Source of the DNA: Isoetes taiwanensis
Taxonomy: Eukaryota; Streptophyta; Lycopodiopsida; Isoetales; Isoetaceae
Reading direction: 5' to 3'
Assembly (NCBI GenBank): GCA_021234155.1
Contig: JAJEKV010000144.1
Coordinates: forward strand, 806,001 to 870,000
Length of the DNA: 64,000 nt
The position numbers and the translations under genes were made by a program. Shown piece after piece: positions 45,291-57,841 of the stretch. Numbering within the stretch: position 1 is the first letter of the stretch; the number at the start of each line of letters is the position of its first letter. The notes below the pieces were generated by a model. It saw nothing but the letters and a program-made list of their open reading frames with translations, was not told the origin of the DNA and made no database searches.

Positions 45291-48200
45291 AGCCAGGTTG
45301 CAAATAAAGTGTTGGTTTATGAATGCTTTAGCTTTCTATGTTGTTAAATTTTGTTTCTTCTTTTAAGAAACCATTACTTTTTTTGTTTTGGACGTGTTGG
45401 CTAGTAAAATGTTGTAGCCTGTAGTGGTGGTTTCGTGTTGTTGGATTTTAATTTTTTTTTCCTAATTGGTTTGTTTTTTTTCTTATTGTTGCTTGTATGA
45501 AGGTCTTGAATCTCGAAATGATCATGGAATGGTTTGTAGGTGGCAAAATCTTGGGACATCTTTTTGTTCGGCTTCATTTGATGACAACGTAATCATGCCT
45601 TGACGTTTGTAGTTTGGTCTATATAGGTTTTGTCGTTATCTTTGCACCATATTATTATTATTTTTGTTGTTGATTGTCAAAATTGTTTTTTTGTTCATAA
45701 TGCAAAACACAATGTTGTCGAAGGTTTAGGAAAAATAAAAAAGTGATAGTGCTTATTTACTTTTTGTTGGCAAGTCTGGATAAAAATCTACATTTCTGAA
45801 GAGCTCGACCGCAGGGTCTTGTCAATTGTATAAGTTACTTTTTCAATAGTTAGCGGATGACTCTTTAATGAATGGGTGTGTTCGTATAGAGATATCCATT
45901 GTTGCATCATCATCTGTGCCGTTTTCTTGGAGAGAGATGGTAAAGCGTCAATGGAGACATTGTAGCCATAGTGTAATATGTTTGCTTGGTATAGATTTAT
46001 TGATGCGAAGGTGGTCGAGTTACAGGTTGTTGCTAGCGCCAGTGCGCCTTGGGACTTGGTGAGGGTCGACTAGTCAAGGTCGCCATTTTTCTGGTGAAGT
46101 AGTTATAGATTCTGGTTAGTTCAATATTATATACGTGGAAGTTAATTTGAATGTAATGTTACCTTCGGCAGGGGGTTCTTTGTGTTGTTCTTCAAAGTTG
46201 ATTTTTTCGTCTTTTGCCTTGTTTCTAAATTCGTCCAATTCCTCTTGCATCTGCAATCCATGAATGTAATCCTGCGGTTCTATTCCATATAGGTTCATGT
46301 ATCCGATATGATCTTCGTCTAAATACCTGAATAAACATAAGAACTTTACACAAATTAGTAGCCAAAGCCTTATTCAAAAGAGCTCTCCACCCAACCGAGC
46401 CACTCAGCTAGCAATATCAAGCTGGAACATAAAGACAGTAAGGCATATCTGGCAATCAGCTTCCGCTAGTAGCTCCTCCCTCGAGCTAGCAGTCCTCAAT
46501 ATGATACACCAAGAGTTGGCTTTAAGAATAGTAATAGGTTACTAGACAATATTAACAGAGGCTCTAGGAAAAAGAAATAGCTTTCTTAGCATTAGATTCA
46601 AAAGCCAAGCGTAAGTAGTCTTTTTGACCCCCGGTCACTCTTTCTGTCATTTCTCTCTTAATCGGATGAATCTGAACAAATGCCACATCAATCCGAGCCA
46701 GTTCCAGGAAAGTAAAATCCCCCCAAATCCGATCTCTGGCTGCGGAGATATCGCCAATTAAAGTTTGGGTTCTATTTATAGAAGTCTCTGCGACTTTAGC
46801 CTTCTTTGGTCTGCCTTTGCCTTTGCCATTTATTCCGAACCATGATAAATATGCTAACTCTATATGATTTCATATTGGCCACTCCCCCGAGCTCATTGTT
46901 AGATATAACCTTAAACCATATCAATTCCTTCCCTTCTCGGAAGCAACTCACCTCAGTTGCATTGAATACAACTTTCAGGTTCTCGTTAACATCCACTTTA
47001 ACATGAAGATTATTAGCCTTCATAATTTTTATGAACCATTGACAATATTATAATTCTGTTAAGGCTACTCCCCTAATATAATATTATTATCAACTCTCAA
47101 CATAATGTTATAATATGCCCCCATCTCTCTTTGACAATGTCAGGAGCTTGTACATAAGTGTCTAATGACACATTTTGTGTTACATCTTCCAATATTGAAA
47201 ATCCCCTTGTGTTTGCTATTTCCATTGCAATGTATGGCCTTGCGATAGAATATTGATCATAATTGTTTGTACTATATTGACTGACATAATCTTTATTTTG
47301 GTTGCCGGATTTGGTCTTTCATACAGTGTTAGGAAATTTTTCCCAAAAGGATTATGTACCAATAGGTATCCCAACAAAGATTGTATGTTTGCTCCATGGT
47401 TGGCATCCATTGGAAGATCAATCATGTCACCCTATGCCATGAGCGGGTTTTCTAGCAATGATCAGTTGCAACGAGTTCCAAATGCGATGATGTTATATTT
47501 CTTCACTACTTCAATGGAGACATCAGCGAGTGACAACATTTGTGTGTAAAAGATGGGAAGCATCAAAAGTTGATAGATGTATGTCAGACTAAAAGATAGT
47601 TGCGGTTGGATAGTCTGGAATCTTTAATGCAACTTGAGCATATTTTGCAGTCGAGCCCATTTCTTGTCAAGTAATGATAAAGGAAAGGATTTCATATGAT
47701 GAGGGCAGGCACGTCGTCAGTTATGGGTTTCCATGGATCTGGCTCAAATACCCATGCATTGTATATGAAATATTGTGGCATACACCACAAACGTGGAGGG
47801 AGTGATTTCATTCCAACTTTCATGGTATTTAGTTATTTCTAACCGTGAGTCTGCACTTGGTTATAGATGTATCTTTCTAAGTTTTCGTCTGTTTAAGACA
47901 CTTGTGTTTCATGGCTATTTTTTTGGAACTAGTGGATATTGTCTGCAATGAACTATGGAATCTATCATTTTTTTTTGTTTAACTATGTACATATGATGAT
48001 ATTATTATGTTTAGGAGATATATTGTTTTCTTATTTTCACAACATACCTTGAATGCTTCAAGTCCAATAAAGACAATAGGTATTTATAATTGTAATTCTA
48101 CGAACTACATTAATGCCTTGTTAATGTTATATTCTTCTGTTTTTTATAGGAAGCAGTGGAACATATGCATCAAGCCTTGAGGATATGGGAGCGTCCGACG

Positions 48201-49517
48201 AGGGAGCATCGAACTTTGGGGAGTCATCCGAACCTCAACCTGATGGATCCCAAGCTGATCATGAGAGGCGTCCTTAAACCACTTACTCGGATGACGACTC
48301 CACCGAGTCTGGGAGCTATATTAGCTTGTTACTATATTTACACTAGCATCGAGTCATGAAATCATTCTGCACTTATGCTTTTCACATATTCCAAACCCAC
48401 CCTCTCATTCTACATTCCCCATTGAGGTCAGAAATTACCTGCATGAAGACCAAGAGGATACTTTTTTAGCTCAAATAGAGTGGCAATTACTTCTGCTATA
48501 TTTAGATTCATATCAAAGTGGTCAGAAACATATTTGGCGATAATATTATCCACTGTCAACTCTATTCCAAAACGATAAGAGAAGAGAATTTTGCAGATTT
48601 ATTTGGAAATCCAAACCATGCAGCATGAGATAATGATGCCGTTGGTCTCGTATAACACTAGAATGAAAAAGAATTGTGCTATATGAGAGCTGAGTCTTGT
48701 TGATGATGCATTAGTTGCTAGCAATGTACACTTTCGAGATTTTTTTCTCCAAAATCTAGTATCTTATTATGTTGGTTCTTCTATTTGTTATAGGTTTATG
48801 CAAGTTGCAAATTGCAACTTCATCTAACTTGCGAGAAGACTCACTATGCCTACAAGCAACATAATTATCGTTTCTTTTTTTTTTCATTTTGCTCTAACCA
48901 TGGAGCACAATTGAAATTTCCACACTCTAGAGTGGGCTTTTGATGGAGAGGAGTTTTTCTAGATTTGAGCATCCAAGTCTCTTACAATCAAGAAATTTGA
49001 TGATAGAATCTTTTTACTGGCTTGCAACTCAACAACAATACCATTCTCTTTGTTATTTGCAGATGCACATGACAATTGCATCAAGCATTTGTGCTTTAGG
49101 CTACTTCCATTAGTGGCATGTTTTATTGCCTTTGGAACTGTGAATAAGGTGTTAGTCTACCATCAATAGTGACTACTATGTTTCTTGTTCATAAAGAGCC
49201 TATGATGTCCCATCTACTAAAACAGTAAAATCTTTTTGCTTTTCTATAATGACTTTGAATTGAGGATATTTTTCCTCCACATTGGGCTCGTCAGATACAG
49301 GAATGGCATCTCCAAAATGATGTTCATTCAATTTGAGGACCGATTTTTCCGCCAATGCAAGTATGGCGTCTACAAAGTTGTGAATGAGAATATTCATTCA
49401 ATTTGATATCAAAATATAGGGTCATTGTTTGTGAACTATTGCACAGGCTCTTACCTACTGTATCCCTTTTGGTAAAGTCACATCAAACCTGTTCTTCCAT
49501 GGAGTTTATTTTATGAG
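45291..49517. other. No recognisable gene
   Basis: AT-rich DNA with scattered short frames. Reverse-strand patches with protein-like composition are RIWGDFTFLELARIDVAFVQ (about 46700) and YMNLYGIEPQDYIHGLQMQE (about 46270). On the forward strand, in a frame interrupted by a stop, SGTYASSLEDMGASDEGASN lies at about 48155-48215, of the acidic kind seen at transposase C-termini. None could be assigned. They are probably TE debris. Confidence 0.4.
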
Positions 49518-50575
49518 TTGCGGCACACAGTCAAAACTTTATTTCACATCAGTCCAACTGCTTGTGTACAGTTGACTGCACCTTGTTGGTGGATCCCTCT
49601 GGTAGACAATCAACCACTTTGCTTTACAGTGCAGCCATTGACTCAAAGACGTTGGAAAAGTGCTGGAATCTTAACTATTGCAGCATGGTATGACTCAGGC
49701 CAGTTGCTGACATGGGAGGCTTTTCAGTTAAAGTTTCTATTGGGGCGATGGGATAGAGTTCTTTGGCAAAAAGTTGCTGATTTTCTGACCCTATTACGCC
49801 ACACCAAGAAGATATTTTTGGTATGGGTTTGTCATGAAGAAATTAAAGGAGTGCAAACTTGTGAACTCTATGTATCGGTTGTTGCTTGATCTTGATATTC
49901 TTCCTCCGATCTAATAAGTGGTCTCTTCAACTTCCTCCTCTTCAATGGCGAAGGTGTGGTCACGGGCATGGGACAAGCTACTTCATCCTAAAGTGGCGGT
50001 TCTTTGGTGGCGAGATTCTTCATAGGTGTCTGCGCGGGTTAATGTGCTTGTCCATAAGTTTAACCCTAGAATATCAAATCGGTGTCCCGGTATGCAAGCG
50101 TGGATCGAGACCATTGAGCATTGCTTTTTCATGTGTGAACACCTTAGGCAGGTATGGGACTGGTTGTTTTCCCTTTTTGAGGTTTCACTAACAAGTCAAC
50201 AAGCTTTTGGCAATTTACCCAAGTACACGGTCGAGGAGTTACAAGGCCAGGCTTTTCATCTAGCAGCAGGATGGTTGCTTTGGACTATCTGGAAAAGACG
50301 AAGATTGGTAATCTTCAAAGGTCTGGATGTGGCGGATAATCGTGTTCTCCAAGAAGCTCAAGGTTACATTGTAAAGTCGTATCATTGTTCTTCACTTGCC
50401 CCTCGCAAGAGGCAATTGATGTTTGAGGAGTTTTTGGATGTGCACTCTTATGCTTAGGCAGGTTGCTTCACTCGGTGGGTCTCCGCTTATCCGCTGAGAT
50501 TTTATTCCTGTCTCTGCATTTATACTTGTATTTGACTCTTTGATTGAATAAAGTCTGACGTCCTTCAACAAAAAA
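49518..50575 (+). mobile_element. 5'-truncated LINE 3' end (zf-RVT region), second family
   Basis: Frames describe the end of a LINE ORF2. WEAFQLKFLLGRWDRVLW comes first, then CPGMQAWIETIEHCFFMCEH (the Cys/His zf-RVT knuckle, about 50089-50145), and WLLWTIWKRRRLVIF (about 50275). The 3' end is TTGATTGAATAAAGTCTGAC followed by an A-rich tail at about 50570. Similar in plan to the end of LINE-A but not the same sequence. Frames shift near 49890 and 50040. Confidence 0.75.
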
Positions 50576-50814
50576 TAATACAACCCTCCATCATGCCCTT
50601 ATGACAAGAAATATGACATTAATGCAAGACAGCTTGATAATAAAATAATATTTCCATTACTAAAATCGTCCATGCCTTTTGATGGCCTCCATGACTCTAT
50701 TTTACCTAGCCTTATAGGTTGAACTTTAGAATACTTGCAATGATTGCTTTTGTTGCAGCTCGTCTTTGAGCATCATTGCTCAATGATAGCATATGTTTCT
50801 GGCATTCCCTTGCA

Positions 50815-51570
50815 TATGTTGCAAACCTTTAGCTTCCTATATATTAATGCAAGGTAGTTCTTGGAATGTTGGTTCTGCGAGCCATACTTCCAAGCCATTG
50901 ATTCCAGTTGCTTTTGTTTCTATCTCAACTGGAATAATTTGAGTTGTTCGAAACAGCTTGTGAATGGTGTAGTTGCTGAAGAAGTTGGCATCTTCGTGGT
51001 GGGTACATAGGATGGTGTTGTTTTGGTTGATGCATGTTAGGGCAGCATTTTGGTCAACAATTATATCTTTCAGAGTGTCAAGGAGTTCTTTCTCGGTTGG
51101 ATCTGAATCTTATGTTTAAAAATTCAGAATATTCGATGTCATTTGAGTATCATATTGATGTTCTGAGATGGTATTTCTTTGCTTGTTGGAAGTGTAAGGA
51201 GTTTGACAATGGACGAATAGCACAAGTAGTATTTTTTTTCTTTTTTTTATGATGACAAATTGGTGGCAGTTGGGCATGGTCTCCAAATAGTATGATGCAC
51301 CTAGTTGCAATTATTTCTTCCATGGGAGTGCATATTACCTCAGAAATCTCTCGAAGTATTACGTTTAATGTGATAGTGGTTAGCATGGACATTTTGTCAA
51401 CTATTAGTGCATCAAAAGTGTTAATTTGTTGGTATCTTATGTCTATTTTGTGTATGGTGTGGGGCCATTGGTTTCTTGTGGGAGATTGCAAATTGATGAT
51501 GAATTATCATTGCCTGTCTTGATATTTTGCAAGCTGCTATGTCAGTAGTTGCAGTAACAATGGGTCATTT
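50815..51570 (-). mobile_element. Helitron/PIF1-type helicase fragment
   Basis: The reverse strand gives VTATTDIAAC (expected form TATTGIAA), then INTFDALIVDKMSMLTT (Walker B, normally DExSM) and ILFGDHAQLPPICHH (GDxxQLPP motif). After a frame break come DPTEKELLDTLKDIIVDQNA, then LTCINQNNTILCTHHEDANF and NYTIHKLF. These are ordered motifs of PIF1-family helicases as carried by Helitron RepHel proteins. The Walker A and Rep nuclease regions are missing, and the B-box acid reads DK. A poly-K tract (51235-51250) interrupts the frame. Dead fragment. Upstream reverse-strand frames to 52118 may belong to it. Confidence 0.75.
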
Positions 51571-52309
51571 CCCTATTTGAATGTAGTGTTGTAGGAGATG
51601 TTTGATAAAAAATGTTCTCTCTCAGTCTGGTGCTCCTGATAGAACGTGGATGCCTGTAGGAATGTTGCATATTACTGAGAACATAGTTTGTTGTTCGGAT
51701 GTTAATGTGCTATTTTGTATCTCTGTGACGCTATCTTTCAAGTAAATTTAAGGTAAGTTGTCTTGTTCTTCTATGCTGGATGACGTCGTTGTATGGTCTA
51801 GCAAGTCTTTACAAAATACCCTTCAAAATCTGTGTTTGCTTCTCGCTTTCTAATAGGTGGTATTCAATTATAACATCTCCGATAGAAGTAGAAAGCATTT
51901 TATCCATACCTCGGGGGCCAAGGCTTGTTCACCGCATCTGCAACTACTGCTCTTGCTGCAACTATGTTCATTTGACGAATATCATCCTTGCGCTTTGTAT
52001 CCACGCACTTTTCGGTCTTGGGCAAGATTTTATTATGCACACGAATGGTTAAGCCCCTTCTCAAAATCGTTTTAGAATCAGTAGTCATTTTGGAATTCTC
52101 AATCCTCAATACCTGCATCGTTGCTGTAAATCGATGTTGTGATGCCTAAAGGGAAGAATGGTGTCGGGCAAAATAATAACTAACTATATTAAACGGTGCA
52201 AAATGAAAGTTGTAAAACACAAAAACTTGAACTGCCAAGATGGCGCACAGACTATCCTCCTATTTTGGCTTTAGTATTATATTATCTACTCTATATATGT
52301 TCTTATGTT

Positions 52310-52560
52310 TGTCGCGCTTATCCGACCGTCCGTTCGAGATCCGACGGCTCACGTGGCTTTGGGACATATCCTACGGCCTAGATGGCTTGGGAGTTTATAT
52401 ATAATTCGTATAGACGCGATCCTACGGTCCAGGTTGATCTGATCCTGACCGCCGATCCGAGATCCTACGGCTCACGTTGCTTTAGATATATCCTACATGA
52501 TCCTACGGTCCAAATTGATCATAATCCTTGGTCCAAGATCCTACGGCTCACATTGTATGC
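52310..52560. repeat. Dispersed GATCCTACGG(C/T) repeats
   Basis: GATCCTACGGCTCACGTTG, GATCCTACGGTCCAGGTTGA and variants recur about seven times in 250 bases. This resembles the ATCCNACGGTCNAGAT motif common in plant intergenic DNA. No coding. Confidence 0.65.
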
Positions 52561-52739
52561 TCGGGCCTTGGTATTTTCAACAAGGAAAGGCTTTTAAAAT
52601 TTTTTATGTTATTGGAGGAATTCGAACCCTGGTCATTAACCACCCAACCCCCCATTCTAACCACTAAACCAAGCATTAGTTCTATGAAAAATTTATGTTT
52701 CAAATATACTTAAGGGTAATGTTTTAATTAAGATAAAAT

Positions 52740-53190
52740 AGAATATAACATTCTAGATAGTTCAAGAAAGTTCTAGAATGTTCTGGAGGTTCTAGAAAGT
52801 TCTAGAATTCTAAAATGTTTTGGAATATAAGAGAATCTAGGGGGAATCTAAGAGAATCCTTCCAGAAAGTCCCAAATTGTTCTAATAAGTTCTAGAATGT
52901 AGGGGAATCTTCGGGAATGTAAGGAAATAGGGAAATACTTCCAGAAAGTTCTAGGATGTTTTGAAAGTTTCAGAATGTTCCAGAAATTTCTAGAATGTAA
53001 GGGAATCCAAGAGAATTAAAGGGAATCTAAGGAAATCTGATAAATTGTAAGAGAATCTAGGAAGATATTTACAAGTCTAAGGGAATCTCTTAAAATCTAG
53101 TTGAATCTAAGGGAATCTTCATAATATCTAAGGGAATCTAAGAAAATTTTGATGAAATCTTAGAGTTTTCTTAAGATTACGCAAAAAACC
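52740..53190. repeat. Array of heat-shock-element-like GAAnnTTC pentamers
   Basis: From 52752 to 52811 the sequence keeps a five-base phase of alternating GAA and TTC (GAAAGTTCTAGAATGTTCTG), giving about ten consecutive units. The pattern degrades into GAATCTAAGGGAATC repeats to 53190, the vocabulary also seen at 10.2 kb. GAAnnTTC in five-base phase is the binding pattern of heat-shock factors. No gene start is adjacent, and the nearest promoter is that of the LTR at 53.9 kb. Confidence 0.6.
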
Positions 53191-54026
53191 ACAATAGAAT
53201 GTTCTAAAATGTTTCATAATAAAGGTGTACAATATAAATCTTGAAAAAAAATGTTCTAGATGCTCAGGGTAAGCGCTTCAGTCTAAAAATGGAAAGTGTT
53301 TTAGAAATGTTGCACAGATTCAAAATAGATTATTTTGTAAGGTTCTAAATGCTCATGGGTAAGCACCTCAATCAAAATAGAAAATTCTAAGAGAATCTAG
53401 GGGAATCTTCATGAATGCTAAATATAGTACATACAATGTTGAAGAATATAGAGGAATCACAAGAGAATCTCAGTAGAATCGTTGGTTATCTACAGCACGA
53501 CAGGGCCTTGCACCGTAAGAACATGCTAAAATTGGAACACGCACCGCAGGACGTGTTAAATTTTCTTGTATATATATATTCTTGCCTTAGATCTCTTGCA
53601 TTTGCACCGGCTTACACTAATGATGATCCATGCTCAATTCAAGCCATGTATGCTTCCTTATATTCTAGCATCCTTATTTCTATCATTAATTAGCACTTAA
53701 AAAAAACGACAAAGATAGTAACAATTGGACCAACAATTACATAATTTTAGAAGCAAGAAAAAGCAACAAAACCAAATCAGATGTTAGAATAGTTTAATGT
53801 GATATATATTGGACATGTTAAGCCATTGTAACTTAACGTTGTAACTTGATATTGTACCCCATAGGACATTTTATATTAGCCCATGGGGCCCCTGTGACGT
53901 TCCAGCACAGTATACGCCCCCAGGACGTATACCGTACTGCCTCGTCACGCGTACACGCCACTCCGGCTGACGTGTACGCTACCGTATAGCCAGGTGGGTA
54001 GCCCTAGGGGGCAACTTGCCAAGCAT

Positions 54027-54190
54027 AGGTGCAACTATTAATGTGCACATTTTCCAATGTACACATTAATGTGGGCACACATTTCCAAGTGGACACTTCA
54101 TGCTAAGTGGGCCACACCCAAAGGTGCAATTAATGTGCACATTGTCCAATGTACACATTAATGTGGGCACACATTTCCATGTGTGCACAT
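54027..54190. repeat. 95-bp tandem repeat inside the LTR (1.7 copies)
   Basis: AGGTGCAA(CTA)TTAATGTGCACAT followed by GTACACATTAATGTGGGCAC occurs at 54027 and again at 54122. Each unit contains internal palindromes around ATTAATGTGCACATT. It lies upstream of the LTR TATA box, where enhancer repeats are common. Confidence 0.85.
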
Positions 54191-54284
54191 TTGGCCACCT
54201 AGCCCTTAAAGGCAAGTGGGCCCATTTCCAATTATTCCACATGCCAAAAGGGGATAATTGGAAACCCTAGCCACCCCCCTTGTC

Positions 54285-54290
54285 TATATA
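54285..54290 (+). promoter_or_regulatory. LTR TATA box
   Basis: TATATA within TGTCTATATAGGGTAGG, about 390 bp into the LTR and preceded by the tandem repeats. Position and context fit the U3 promoter of the retroelement. Confidence 0.6.
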
Positions 54291-55568
54291 GGGTAGGAAA
54301 CCCTAACTTGCCCAAATTTCGATTTTAGGGCTTTAGAACTCTGTTTTGGGCGCCTCAACGGCCAAAAACCGCCTCAGAACTTCTGCTTGGGAGAATTGCA
54401 TCCTTAGTTTCCCTTGATTCGGCGTCTCGGCGGGATGATGGTCGAGCTTCAGTCGGGAGGAGCCCCTCAAGGATGGGGTATTTGGCCAATTAGATAGTCT
54501 AAACCCTATTTTAGTCATTGAATCAAGTAGGGTTTAGCCTATTAAATTGCCCATAGCATCCCTCTAGATCTCTAGATAGCGATTCTAACTAAAGAACCTA
54601 ACTCTATGTTGTAGATTAGATCTAGTTCTTTAGTTCTCTGTGGAAGTATATGGATGATGTATCTCTATGAACTCCTTGTATTGGGAAGGGGGTAGAGACC
54701 TAAAGCTTGGTAGTTGATGCTCCTAGAGTAGCCTCTCTAGCACTGCTTGTAGATTCGGCTGTGCACAAGAGCCACAGGGATGTGGGTGAAGGGGGCGACG
54801 GGGTGAGAAGGAGGTTCATGTCGACTCTTGAGCGATCCCTACGGTGTGTAAGGCCCCTACCAGGGGATCATTGTGACTAGGTCAATGGCTTGCCAGCTGC
54901 GTGCGGGCAAGGCATGGGCTCGGCTTACCCGTGAAGTGGTGTTCACTTTCCGGTGGGTTCGGTCGAATACGAGGCGGTGGCCCTCTAGTCACCTTGAGTT
55001 AGCATGTAGACCTCACGGAGGGAGTGATCCCTACACGCCCCCATCGGGCTGGGAAGATGAGCCGGGGTAGCCCCTTTGGCTATGCATCCCGTGAGACTCT
55101 GATCGAGGTCGACACTTTTTGAACCACTACGCAAAGTGTGCCTGCGGGGGGCGGATGGAGTGGACAACCTAAGCCATGTTCATATGCCGGCCAAATCCAT
55201 TGCCATGAATTTGCACGCAATGAACTCGGAGACCCAAGCCGTGGAGTCATCCCTTTGAGTCCCGAGCCTTGGGTAGGATTTCCTATGTGATGTCTTTGAT
55301 CTTTGTCTATGCAGATATGTGGAGGACCATCCTTCGTGATGGTCATATGATGTTGATGTATGTGCTTGACATGTATGTTTACGCTTCCGCGGCAAGGTAG
55401 GCCACGAGGGAGGCGGGGGTGCAATGACCCTTCCACTCTTCCCATTTGGAACCCGTTCACGGTTTGCGGTGTCATGTGGAGGGTCTGTATTAGCATGGAG
55501 CTGGTATGGGGATGAACTCTGTTTGTATCACGGTGAGTGCACAGTATCACAGTAAGGGGCGTCCACGG

Positions 55569-55580
55569 TGGTATCGAGCT
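55569..55580 (+). other. Gypsy primer-binding site
   Basis: TGGTATCGAGCT matches the initiator tRNA-Met primer-binding site TGGTATCAGAGC with one base missing. It follows the LTR end and fixes the element's orientation. Confidence 0.7.
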
Positions 55581-55767
55581 ATGTTCTTGGAGACCAAGAG
55601 CAAAAGCAGCCATGTTCAGTAGCACTAACTTGATAGGATCCTTAAACCTCGAACAATGGGAAAATTTTTTTCTCATTTTTTTGTAGTATGCTAAGCTAGT
55701 GCAGATTAAAATGAATAGAAATGAAAAAAAAGATTAAAATTGATGAGCCAACATCCAAAAGTAGGGT

Positions 55768-55830
55768 GGTCTCACCGCGTCGCCGGGGGGCATTTCGAGA
55801 TTCTCAAAATCGGGCTTGGGCAGCGTGTGA
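55768..55830. repeat. Leader palindrome H1
   Basis: GGTCTCACCGCGTCGCCGG, then CGAGATTCTCAAAATCG, then GCGTGTGA. First of four related nested palindromes. Its right end is degraded (GTGTGAACA instead of GTGTGAGACC). Confidence 0.75.
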
Positions 55831-55951
55831 ACATTCGGCTTTGACACCAAAAGTTGTAAATTACGATAAAATAACTTGATAATTTTAAATTTAAGCTAAG
55901 AATCGGTAGAATTAGCATGTTACATGTTAATTTAATAGTGGGCCCCACCAT

Positions 55952-56020
55952 GTCTCACACGTCGCGCCCGGAATGATTTTGAGATTTCGAAATCTCCAAG
56001 TTGGTATAGCGTGTGAGACC
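55952..56020. repeat. Leader palindrome H2
   Basis: GTCTCACACGTCGCGCCCGG at the left and GCGTGTGAGACC at the right form an outer stem. The inner part is the perfect 16-base palindrome GAGATTTCGAAATCTC, different in sequence from the inner stems of H3 and H4 but in the same place. Confidence 0.8.
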
Positions 56021-56093
56021 TTGCTTAATTAAGTGTTTTAGATGCTTTAGACAACCCAAAAGGTAGTTTAAAAGTTGACCTAAAATTGGCCCC

Positions 56094-56101
56094 TATAAAT
56101 A
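56094..56101 (+). promoter_or_regulatory. TATA box of leader unit 1
   Basis: TATAAATA within CCCCTATAAATAGACCC, 74 bp after H2 and 110 bp before an ATG that opens a charged ORF. Strong match to a plant TATA box. It suggests an internal promoter, not tested. Confidence 0.5.
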
Positions 56102-56203
56102 GACCCGGACCCTCCCATTTTTTTCGTGTTCTTCCCTAGAACCCAAGCGCGTATTTGTCAAGGCAATCTTCGGCGAAGCTTAGCTCCGTCGACAAACCGT
56201 AAG

Positions 56204-57260
56204 ATGATGGCGCGTGATACAAAGCAGAGGCGCTTTCGGAAGCCTCGTGGGAGGCGAATCCTCAGCGCCCGATGGTTCAGGCATCTTTCGGAGAATCCTC
56301 AAGAACGCCTTCTCCGGGAAAGCGAATCTTCGTCGTCTGGGGGAAGCGAGGATCGGACAGAGAGCGACCACACGAGCTCTTAGAGACCCACTAATCGGGA
56401 CGTCATGAACCGTGATCCTTGAGGAAATTGCCCGAGGAGGAGGGAAGAAGCGGCAGCGGCTAGGAGCAACCTCGGAGAGCAAACAAACCCCGGGGAGGAG
56501 CAGAGGGAGCAGACGGACCAATCAACAGCTCACAAGCAACCCCAGGCTGAGATCCACCTGCAGGAAGAACAAGGAAGAGAGGAGCAGCAGCCGACGGAAC
56601 TCACCCCGGAGGAAGAGGCCGACCTTGCATGCTTCGTCTACAAGTATGAAGCCAAAGAGCCACGAGGAGCGAAGGACAAAGAAGTCGGAAGGCGGCGATC
56701 CCCACGGCCAGCCGGGTCCAAGAAGAGGAAGGCCAAAGCCATAAAGGCAGGCAAGAGGAAGGTGGTAAAGGTTGGGAAGCGGGCAGTGGAGCCCGTCATC
56801 AACGAGCCGTCGGGAGAGCGACCCCAGCCCTCCCACCGGACGCGGCTTCGGATGAGGACTACGTGCAGGCAAAAGCGGGCAAGCTCTTGAAGCCGAAGAA
56901 GAGGAAGGAAGCAGTAGCCCAAGAGCGAGGAGGAGGCGGGGGCAGCTAGCGAAGCCCCCACCTTTCCCGACGTGGGATAGGGTTAAAGCCCCACGACCCC
57001 AGCGGGAGGCGTATGTGATAGACCCCGTAAAGGTCTATCAGAAGAGGATTAGGGAACACAACTCCTATATGGAGAAGTGGGAGGCATACAATGCCTATTT
57101 CCAGGAGCATCGGGTGAGAACAGTCGAAGGTGGAGTACCCCCAAGGCAGAATTTGAAGCCCCCGCCACCCAGGCCCAAGCCTCCCCGAGCACCAGGTAAG
57201 AAGCGGAGCAAGAAGAAGAAGCTAGAAGACAGAGACCTCAAGGAGATCCGCCACTTTTAA
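56204..57260 (+). pseudogene. Leader unit 1 ORF: highly charged protein of unknown function
   Basis: Opens MMARDTKQRRFRKPRGRR. Successive frames then give a Glu/Gln-rich stretch (EEQREQTDQSTAHKQPQAEI), an acidic-to-basic switch (SKKRKAKAIKAGKRK, about 56730) and a C-terminal block YVIDPVKVYQKRIREHNSYM then EKWEAYNAYFQEHRV, ending in a Pro/Lys-rich tail (57015-57260). Three frame changes interrupt it. No known domain was recognised. It resembles the extra ORF located before gag in some large Gypsy elements only in position. An AATAAA at 57550 could serve as its polyadenylation signal. Confidence 0.4.
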
Positions 57261-57644
57261 GATTTACGGACTCTTGATTCCGGCGCCGTTCCAGAAGCTT
57301 TGGTCCAGTGAAGTAATGCAAGAATACAACGGACATCGAAGTGGACAAACCGAAATGTTGCCGTGCTGCGGGGAGGCGGAGAAGCAAAAATTGTGCAGCA
57401 CTTCGAAGATTCAACGGCCTGCATGGTGCACGCGAAGAGGGTTACCCTCATGAGGCAGGATATGCATCTTGCCAGCCACATCAAGGGAGAACGCCCTTGA
57501 ATTTTGTAAATAACTAAAAAATTTTGTTAATATAAAGAAATTTTTGTGTAAATAAAGTGTCAAACCACTGTTTAAATAGGTTAAGATATCGATCCCTAGC
57601 TTTTGTTTTAATTGAATTGGAGCTTTGAGCAAAATTGAGGCGAT

Positions 57645-57710
57645 GTCTCTGCGTCGCGCCGGACGATTTTGACATTCTCAAAATCGGGCCGGGCTTAAGC
57701 GTGTGAGACC
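57645..57710. repeat. Leader palindrome H3
   Basis: GTCTCTGCGTCGCGCCGG, then the inner stem CGATTTTGA-CATTC-TCAAAATCG (nine perfect pairs, five-base loop), then GCGTGTGAGACC. Located 1877 bp after H1. Confidence 0.85.
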
Positions 57711-57841
57711 ATGCCCAAAAATGCCCAAAACAGCTCCAAATCGACTAAGTAAGGGTCATTGCTGGCTTCTTTCGATGAGTTTAGTGGAATTACAGCCTTA
57801 GATCACTTAAATTGAGTAAGCCTAGCCCAATTGGGACCCAT

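Larger units (their letters stand above)
53893..55568 (+). repeat. 5' LTR of the Gypsy element
   Basis: Begins TGTGACGTTCCAG and ends close before the primer-binding site. Contains a TATA box at 54285 followed by a plausible transcribed R/U5 region. The 3' LTR is not in the window, so the boundaries are inferred from TG start, promoter position and primer-binding site. A 198-aa reverse frame inside (55080-55676) looks like an artefact. Confidence 0.6.

Noticed and set aside
47253..47549. 98-codon forward frame with a hydrophobic start
   Set aside because: No recognisable family, no supporting neighbours or splice pattern. AT-rich DNA often gives such frames.
53415..53693. 92-codon frame just before the LTR
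   Set aside because: No motif or composition suggesting a protein. It lies within degenerate repeats.
55080..55676. 198-aa reverse-strand open frame
   Set aside because: It lies inside the Gypsy LTR, antisense to it, with no recognisable motif. Most likely a chance frame in GC-rich DNA.
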